Part shown: positions 6,553 through 9,933 of the stretch, one piece after another | Position numbering within the stretch: position 1 is the stretch's first letter | How the letters are laid out: each line of letters begins with the position of its first letter | Assembly: GCA_937880175.1 (NCBI GenBank) | Contig: CALFLO010000138.1 | Coordinates: forward strand, 1 to 9,933 | DNA from: an uncultured Gluconobacter sp. | GTDB taxonomy: Bacteria; Pseudomonadota; Alphaproteobacteria; Acetobacterales; Acetobacteraceae | Length of the DNA: 9,933 bases | Reading direction: 5' to 3' | Program-made: the position numbers and the translations under genes | Notes under the pieces: model-generated | Databases searched by the model: none | Seen by the model: only the letters and a program-made list of their open reading frames with translations | Told to the model about the DNA's origin: nothing

Positions 6553-7639
6553 TGAACCGGAACAGCAGGACGTCACCATCCTGCACCACGTATTCCTTGC
6601 CTTCGATCCGCAGCTTGCCGACTTCCTTGGCTCCGGCCTCACCGTTGCAGGCCACGTAATCGTCGAACGCCACGGTTTCGCAGGCAATGAAGCCACGTTC
6701 GAAGTCGTTGTGAATAACAGCAGCGGCCTGAGGGGCCTTCGTGCCAGCCGTGATCGTCCAGGCGCGGGATTCTTTCGGACCAACCGTGAAATATGTCCGC
6801 AGGCCCAGAAGCTGGTAGCCCGCCGCGATCACACGATCCAGACCGCTATCCGTCAGGCCCAGCCCTTCAAGGAACTCCGTCCGGTCTTCCTGCGGCAGCT
6901 GGCTGACTTCGGCTTCGATCGCGGCAGACACCACGACGACGCCGGCCCCTTCAGCTTCCGCGCGCTTGCGGACGGCTTCAGAGAACGCATTTCCTGTCGC
7001 GGCCGAGGCTTCCTCGACGTTGCAGACATAGAGAACCGGCTTCGTCGTCAGGAGCTGAAGGCGTGATGCCTCCACTTCCTGTCCCTTTGCAACGGCGGTC
7101 CGTGCGGGCTTGCCCTCACGCAGCGCCGCCAGCAGCGGCTCCAGAAGTTCAAGCTGCGCCTGTGCTTCACGGTCGTTGCCCCGGGCGCGCTTCTGAAGGC
7201 CGATCTGGCGCTTTTCAAGGCTTTCCAGATCCGCCAGCATCAGTTCCGTTTCGATGATGTCCGCATCCCGGACCGGATCGACGCCACCTTCGACATGGGT
7301 GATGTCGTCATCCTCAAAGCAGCGCAGCACATGCACGATGGCATCGACTTCGCGGATATTGGCCAGAAACTGGTTCCCGAGGCCTTCGCCCTTGGACGCA
7401 CCACGGACCAGACCGGCGATGTCCACGAATTCCAGGCTTGTCGGCACCTTTCGGACGGACTTGCCGATCCGCGCCAGTTCATCCAGCCGCGGATCCGGTA
7501 CGGCCACGCGGCCCGTATTCGGCTCGATGGTGCAGAACGGGTAATTCGCAGCCTGTGCGGCCGCCGTTTCCGTCAGGGCATTGAACAGCGTGGACTTGCC
7601 GACATTGGGCAGACCAACGATGCCGCAATTGAAACCCAT
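6545..7639 (-). CDS. ychF: Redox-regulated ATPase YchF (Obg family, universally conserved)
   Basis: YchF/OLA1 is an Obg-family P-loop protein that binds ATP rather than GTP and associates with ribosomes; it is linked to stress responses and translation. The 364-residue length fits the family (E. coli 363). Seen in order: Walker A GLPNVGKST (9-17), the switch/G3 region DIAGLVRGASKGEGLGN (73-89) and the altered base-specificity motif NVEE (207-210), NxxE in place of NKxD, which is the hallmark of ATP preference. A coiled-coil insert lies at about 130-175 and a C-terminal TGS domain at about 281-364, ending DGDVLLFRFNV. The ATG is preceded on the minus strand by GGAGAG at about 8 bases. It leads the operon ychF-proA-nadD-rsfS-rlmH. 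In many bacteria ychF directly follows pth; here about 1.7 kb lies between them. Confidence 0.97.
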   Translation of the reverse strand: MGFNCGIVGLPNVGKSTLFNALTETAAAQAANYPFCTIEPNTGRVAVPDPRLDELARIGKSVRKVPTSLEFVDIAGLVRGASKGEGLGNQFLANIREVDAIVHVLRCFEDDDITHVEGGVDPVRDADIIETELMLADLESLEKRQIGLQKRARGNDREAQAQLELLEPLLAALREGKPARTAVAKGQEVEASRLQLLTTKPVLYVCNVEEASAATGNAFSEAVRKRAEAEGAGVVVVSAAIEAEVSQLPQEDRTEFLEGLGLTDSGLDRVIAAGYQLLGLRTYFTVGPKESRAWTITAGTKAPQAAAVIHNDFERGFIACETVAFDDYVACNGEAGAKEVGKLRIEGKEYVVQDGDVLLFRFNV

Positions 7640-7665
7640 TCGTGCTCTCCATCATCATTGAAGAC

Positions 7666-7689
7666 CGTTCAGATGCGAACGATCCGTTC
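7666..7689. promoter_or_regulatory. Triple GAACG/CGTTC repeat upstream of ychF
   Basis: CGTTC at 7666-7670, GAACG at 7677-7681 and CGTTC at 7685-7689 alternate in orientation. The last two form an inverted repeat with a 3-base centre, and the first two form one with a 6-base centre. The cluster lies 27-50 bases before the ychF ATG, where a promoter or leader would be. It may be an operator or chance; I found no convincing -35/-10 pair with it. Confidence 0.25.
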
Positions 7690-7723
7690 CAGAAAAATCC
7701 GTTGCCCTGTGTTCGCAGAAACC

Positions 7724-7747
7724 GGAGAGGCTCACAACCACCTCCCC
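7724..7747 (-). terminator. Weak candidate terminator after the winged-helix regulator gene
   Basis: GGAGAGG (7724-7730) pairs with CCTCCCC (7741-7747), allowing one G-U pair on the minus-strand RNA, around a 10-base loop. It lies 17 bases past the regulator stop codon in the minus-strand direction. Only a short T stretch follows (GGTTT), so this is a weak call. Confidence 0.25.
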
Positions 7748-7763
7748 TCGCGAAAGCGGCTTT

Positions 7764-8060
7764 TCAGCCCACGATTCCTGCCAGATCCTGCAAAGCGCGC
7801 ACATGCGCCTTCAAGGCCGTACGCCCCTGTGCCGTCAGAACCAGCCAGGTCCGCTGCCGCCCGCCCAGAGGTGCCTTGCGCAACCGCACATAGCCGGCGT
7901 CCTGCATCTGGGCGAGATGTTTGGACAGGACCGAGTCACTCACGCCCAGCAGATCCCGCGCCCGCCCGAACTCCATGTCGTTCACTTCCGACAGGGCCGC
8001 AGCAAGTTGCAGACGGGCAGGAGGATGAATGACGGGATCGAATTGGGGAACAGCAGTCAC
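7764..8060 (-). CDS. Small winged-helix transcriptional regulator (PF13601/HTH_34-like, MarR-related)
   Basis: This 98-residue stand-alone DNA-binding protein starts at a GTG that overlaps the TGA of the upstream membrane protein gene as GTGA. It is almost entirely one winged helix: DPVIHPPARLQLAAALSEV (8-26) as the first helix, FGRARDLLGVSDSVLSKHLAQMQDAGYV (31-58) as the helix-turn-helix with its recognition helix, and the wing RKAPLGGRQRTWLVLTAQGR (61-80). The wording DPxIHPPxRLQL, LSKHLxxMxDAGYV and RTWLxLTxxGRxAL is typical of the HTH_34 group. It has no ligand-binding domain, so any signal must come from dimer or metal/redox effects or from a partner such as the co-encoded membrane protein. 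It probably binds the twin palindromes at 8543-8586 and represses its own operon; this is inferred from position. The GTG is preceded by GCGGGG. Confidence 0.85.
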   Translation of the reverse strand: MTAVPQFDPVIHPPARLQLAAALSEVNDMEFGRARDLLGVSDSVLSKHLAQMQDAGYVRLRKAPLGGRQRTWLVLTAQGRTALKAHVRALQDLAGIVG

Positions 8061-8533
8061 AGCCCCGCCGTCATACCAGCCCGCCAGGCCCTCCGCCAGA
8101 GCAGCGCAACCCCATAGCCGATCGCAAAACTGCCCAGCGTCGCAATCCACGGCAGCCACGCCAGATGAAGCACCCTCGCCCCCGCTCCGGACAGCGCCAT
8201 CATCGCATAAACCCCCAGAATCATACCGATTGCGATCTTCCGGGTGCGCCCCCGACGGTATCCATTGACGAAATATCCCATCTGCCGCCGCGCGAGCGCG
8301 TAGAAAATGCCCATCAATGCGACGCACAGCCCTTCCAGCAGAAAAATGAAGGGCGGGTCCAGACTCATCGCAAAGGTCAGAAGCGCCAGAAGCCCGCCCA
8401 TAACCGGCGCATTCCACCAGGGACAGACCAGCTCTTTCGGAAGCCTGTTCCTGAAGGCGTCCAGGGCTTCCAGCTGCGCACGCGCATCGTCCCGACTGCT
8501 CACATCCGTAGTTCCGAATCCATCCTGCTGCAC
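8057..8533 (-). CDS. Small four-helix inner-membrane protein, unknown function
   Basis: With the GTG at 8533 this protein has 158 residues. About 40 hydrophilic residues (ending RLPKELVCPWWN) are followed by hydrophobic segments at about 42-58, 60-80, 100-118 and 123-145, separated by a basic loop RRQMGYFVNGYRRGRTRK that should face the cytoplasm. I do not recognise a named enzyme family. The arrangement of such a protein next to an HTH_34-type regulator suggests they work as a pair. A GTG at 8503 (148 residues) is an alternative start. An ATG further upstream at 8617 is unlikely because it would precede the predicted transcription start near 8569. The stop overlaps the regulator start by 4 bases (GTGA). 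Function is unknown; sensing or controlling the regulator is a possibility, not shown. Confidence 0.75.
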   Translation of the reverse strand: MQQDGFGTTDVSSRDDARAQLEALDAFRNRLPKELVCPWWNAPVMGGLLALLTFAMSLDPPFIFLLEGLCVALMGIFYALARRQMGYFVNGYRRGRTRKIAIGMILGVYAMMALSGAGARVLHLAWLPWIATLGSFAIGYGVALLWRRAWRAGMTAGL

Positions 8534-8542
8534 GGCATTGAC

Positions 8543-8557
8543 TTTCCATATTGGAAA
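8543..8557. promoter_or_regulatory. Operator 1: perfect palindrome TTTCCA-N3-TGGAAA
   Basis: TTTCCA (8543-8548), a TAT centre and TGGAAA (8552-8557) form a perfect inverted repeat. It overlaps the end of a TTGACT (8538-8543) on the plus strand and lies in the leader of the minus-strand operon, just before the membrane protein start. It matches operator 2 in both half sites; the centres are 28 bases apart. Confidence 0.75.
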
Positions 8558-8580
8558 ATGATGTTCTGACTTTCCATTAT
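8551..8580 (+). promoter_or_regulatory. Tentative promoter of the CPBP protease gene
   Basis: TTGGAA (8551-8556) and CATTAT (8575-8580), 18 bases apart, each match consensus in four of six positions. The boxes lie inside operators 1 and 2 respectively, so regulator binding would block this promoter too. An alternative -35 is TTGACT (8538-8543), but it has only a poor -10. Confidence 0.35.
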
Positions 8581-8586
8581 GGAAAG
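8570..8586. promoter_or_regulatory. Operator 2: 17-base palindrome CTTTCCA-TTA-TGGAAAG
   Basis: The inverted repeat extends one base further on each side than operator 1. It contains the minus-strand -10 box (8576-8581) and ends 11 bases before the CPBP start codon. Binding here would occlude both divergent promoters. The likely ligand is the winged-helix regulator encoded in the same module; this is inference. Confidence 0.75.
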
Positions 8587-8604
8587 AGAACAGACCCATG
8601 ACAA
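8576..8604 (-). promoter_or_regulatory. Promoter of the membrane protein-regulator operon
   Basis: On the minus strand TTGTCA (8599-8604), a spacer of exactly 17 bases and CATAAT (8576-8581) each match the sigma70 consensus in five of six positions. The -35 box lies within the first codons of the divergent CPBP gene and the -10 box is inside operator 2. The transcript would begin near 8569. Confidence 0.7.
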
Positions 8605-9395
8605 TCCTGCACGACATCCCAACAGCAAGAATTCTGGCAATCCTCTGGCTCGCAGTCCTGCTGGCTGCCTGCGTGCATCACAGTCGCAGGGGGATGCAGG
8701 ACTGGAAGATCTTCCGCACAGCCACCCACACCAATGAACGACGCCGCTTCTATCTGAAATGGCTGCTCCGGAGCGTCCTGCTCTTTGATCTGGGCGGCCT
8801 CGTAACACTCTGGCTTCTGCCCTCTCCCCTGAACCTCACGCCCCTTGCCCGGTTACGTCTGTCCACACCCGCAACGGTGGCCAACACGACGACACCTGAA
8901 ACGTCGCCAGCTTTTTTCGTTGGATTCGCCTGCGGCATTCTGATCCTCGCGGGCATTTTCATCCTGCTCCGCAAACTGAAGCGACCCGCCCTTCGCAACC
9001 CTTTGGGCGATTTTTCCGCCCTGATCCCCCGCACCCTGCCGGAAGCCGGACTGGCCTTTGTGCTCTGCCTGAACGCAGGACTGGGCGAAGAACTGTTCTT
9101 CCGGCTGGCCCTGCCCATACTCACAGGCCAGCTCACCGGCAGCCTGATTGCCAGCGCAGCACTCTCAACGCTGCTGTTCGGAGGAATGCACTGGTATCAG
9201 GGGATCAAAGGCGTTCTGGCTACAACGGTCATCGGGCTGATCTTCATGCTCCGCGCCCTCCACGGAACACCGCTGATCTGGCTGATGGGATTTCACGCTC
9301 TGATGGACGTCGTGGCCCTGTTCGTCAGACCCGCCCTGACAGGTCATTTCAGCCGAAATTCTATCAGGCAGACAGCAGGGCAACCTTCGTCATGA
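8598..9395 (+). CDS. CPBP family intramembrane metalloprotease (CAAX protease / Abi family)
   Basis: This 265-residue polytopic membrane protein carries the full CPBP active-site set: motif 1 GEELFFR (E164, E165, R169), motif 2 FGGMH (F194, H198) and motif 3 HALMD (H233, D237). Hydrophobic segments lie at about 10-26, 56-73, 105-124, 150-163, 180-197, 205-219 and 225-245. CPBP proteins are glutamate/histidine intramembrane proteases related to Rce1. Bacterial members act in processing or immunity to small peptides or in regulated membrane proteolysis; the substrate here is unknown and no bacteriocin-like gene is visible. The ATG follows GGAAAGAGAA, part of which belongs to operator 2. The last 32 bases overlap the end of pth on the other strand. 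It diverges from the membrane protein-regulator pair with shared operators. Confidence 0.92.
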   Translation: MTILHDIPTARILAILWLAVLLAACVHHSRRGMQDWKIFRTATHTNERRRFYLKWLLRSVLLFDLGGLVTLWLLPSPLNLTPLARLRLSTPATVANTTTPETSPAFFVGFACGILILAGIFILLRKLKRPALRNPLGDFSALIPRTLPEAGLAFVLCLNAGLGEELFFRLALPILTGQLTGSLIASAALSTLLFGGMHWYQGIKGVLATTVIGLIFMLRALHGTPLIWLMGFHALMDVVALFVRPALTGHFSRNSIRQTAGQPSS

Positions 9396-9933
9396 AGGCT
9401 TCGTGCTCTTTCTTCGCAAGCAGGGGGGCTGCGTCCGCCATGGCCTCAAGCCACCGCTCCAGTTCCGGCTCTTCCGCCTTGGCGAAATTGCCCAGAACAT
9501 GGCCCGTCACACGGTCCTTGTGTCCCGGATGACCGATCCCCATCCGCACGCGCCAGTAATCCGGGCTCGGCAGGCATTTGTCCATGGAGCGCAGGCCATT
9601 ATGCCCGGCGGCGCCACCGCCGCGCTTGATGCGCAGCTTGCCGAAAGCAAGATCGAGTTCGTCGTGAAATGCGGTGATATCGTCCTGCGCAATTTTGAAG
9701 AACTGCGCGGCCTGCTGAACGCTGTCGCCTGACAGGTTCATATACGTCATCGGCTTGAGGAGCAGGATCTTCTGCCCCCCGATGACGCCTTCGGAAGTTT
9801 CCCCCCGGAAGCGCTTGCGCCACGGCGAAAAACCGTGGCGCCTGGCGATCTCGTCGACCGCCATGAAGCCGATGTTGTGTCGATGACGGCTCATCCCCGG
9901 CTCGGGGTTGCCGAGACCGGTCCAGAGCCTCAT
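9364..9933 (-). CDS. pth: Peptidyl-tRNA hydrolase Pth
   Basis: Pth releases tRNA from peptidyl-tRNA that has fallen off stalled ribosomes. The 189 residues match the family (E. coli 194), so the protein appears complete although its ATG is the last three bases of the window. The GLGNP motif (6-10) provides the conserved Asn at 9, and RHNIGF carries the catalytic histidine H19. PMTYMNLSG provides N66, HDELDL (90-95) provides the catalytic-site D91, and GGGAAGHNGLRS (105-116) provides N112. Any ribosome-binding site lies outside the window. The 3' end overlaps the convergent CPBP gene by 32 bases. In many bacteria ychF follows pth immediately; here a regulator-membrane protein-protease module lies between. 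Confidence 0.96.
   Translation of the reverse strand: MRLWTGLGNPEPGMSRHRHNIGFMAVDEIARRHGFSPWRKRFRGETSEGVIGGQKILLLKPMTYMNLSGDSVQQAAQFFKIAQDDITAFHDELDLAFGKLRIKRGGGAAGHNGLRSMDKCLPSPDYWRVRMGIGHPGHKDRVTGHVLGNFAKAEEPELERWLEAMADAAPLLAKKEHEAFMTKVALLSA

Noticed and set aside
6553..6783. An N-terminal extension of ProA by 77 residues
   Set aside because: The extra residues are the shifted frame of the ychF 3' end. The conserved ProA N-terminus begins at the ATG at 6552 and the length then matches the family.
7666..7689. An SOS box for LexA upstream of ychF
   Set aside because: The alphaproteobacterial LexA site is GTTC-N7-GTTC. The GTTC copies here are 15 bases apart and the GAAC/GTTC pair has an N5 gap, so spacing does not fit.
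8061..8549. A longer 261-residue protein ending in the winged-helix domain
   Set aside because: The first 160 residues are low-complexity Gly/Ala/Arg translation of the shifted membrane protein gene. The real regulator starts at the overlapping GTG at 8060.
1..9933. CRISPR array, insertion sequence, tRNA gene or prophage remnant
   Set aside because: I saw no regularly spaced repeats, transposase motifs, terminal inverted repeats with target duplications, or tRNA cloverleaf in the short non-coding gaps.

Overview
The window looks like core chromosome from an alphaproteobacterium, most likely an acetic acid bacterium (Acetobacteraceae, Gluconobacter-like). This is an inference from the GC-rich coding style, the run of single-copy housekeeping genes and the protein flavour; no 16S rRNA sequence lies inside the window. 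Twelve protein genes are supported. Nine are on the minus strand and three on the plus strand, with very little non-coding DNA.

Left part (1-2394, minus strand): a canonical sigma70-type promoter with an A/T-rich upstream element fires leftward out of the window (about 47-75), in the style of an rRNA or tRNA promoter. Behind it is a tight three-gene run transcribed leftward: a YcbL/GloB-like metallo-beta-lactamase-fold hydrolase, an exported DUF192 protein and a UDP-glucuronate 4-epimerase-like sugar-nucleotide epimerase. A 172-base divergent spacer with short repeats separates this run from a plus-strand RidA-family gene.

Middle (2395-3634, plus strand): a RidA-family protein, then a spacer with a strong 15-base-stem hairpin, then a secreted CHAP-domain peptidase/amidase with a histidine-rich mature N-terminus. 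It converges on the next block across a short inverted repeat.

Housekeeping operon (7639 down to 3654, minus strand): ychF - proA - nadD - rsfS - rlmH, with overlaps or minimal gaps. It joins translation control (YchF, RsfS, RlmH), proline synthesis (ProA) and NAD synthesis (NadD). The usual obgE-proB neighbours of proA-nadD-rsfS-rlmH are not here; ychF, another Obg-family GTPase, sits in front instead. The rsfS gene may begin at a non-canonical AUC codon.

Right part (7764-9933): a compact self-contained module sits between ychF and pth. A small winged-helix regulator overlaps the 3' end of a four-helix membrane protein gene (minus strand). This pair diverges from a CPBP-family (CAAX-like) intramembrane protease (plus strand). 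The shared promoter region carries two near-identical palindromes, TTTCCA-N3-TGGAAA, and one contains the -10 box of a very good minus-strand promoter. This autoregulated membrane module is the most interesting unit in the window. The window ends with pth (peptidyl-tRNA hydrolase), whose start codon is at the last bases.
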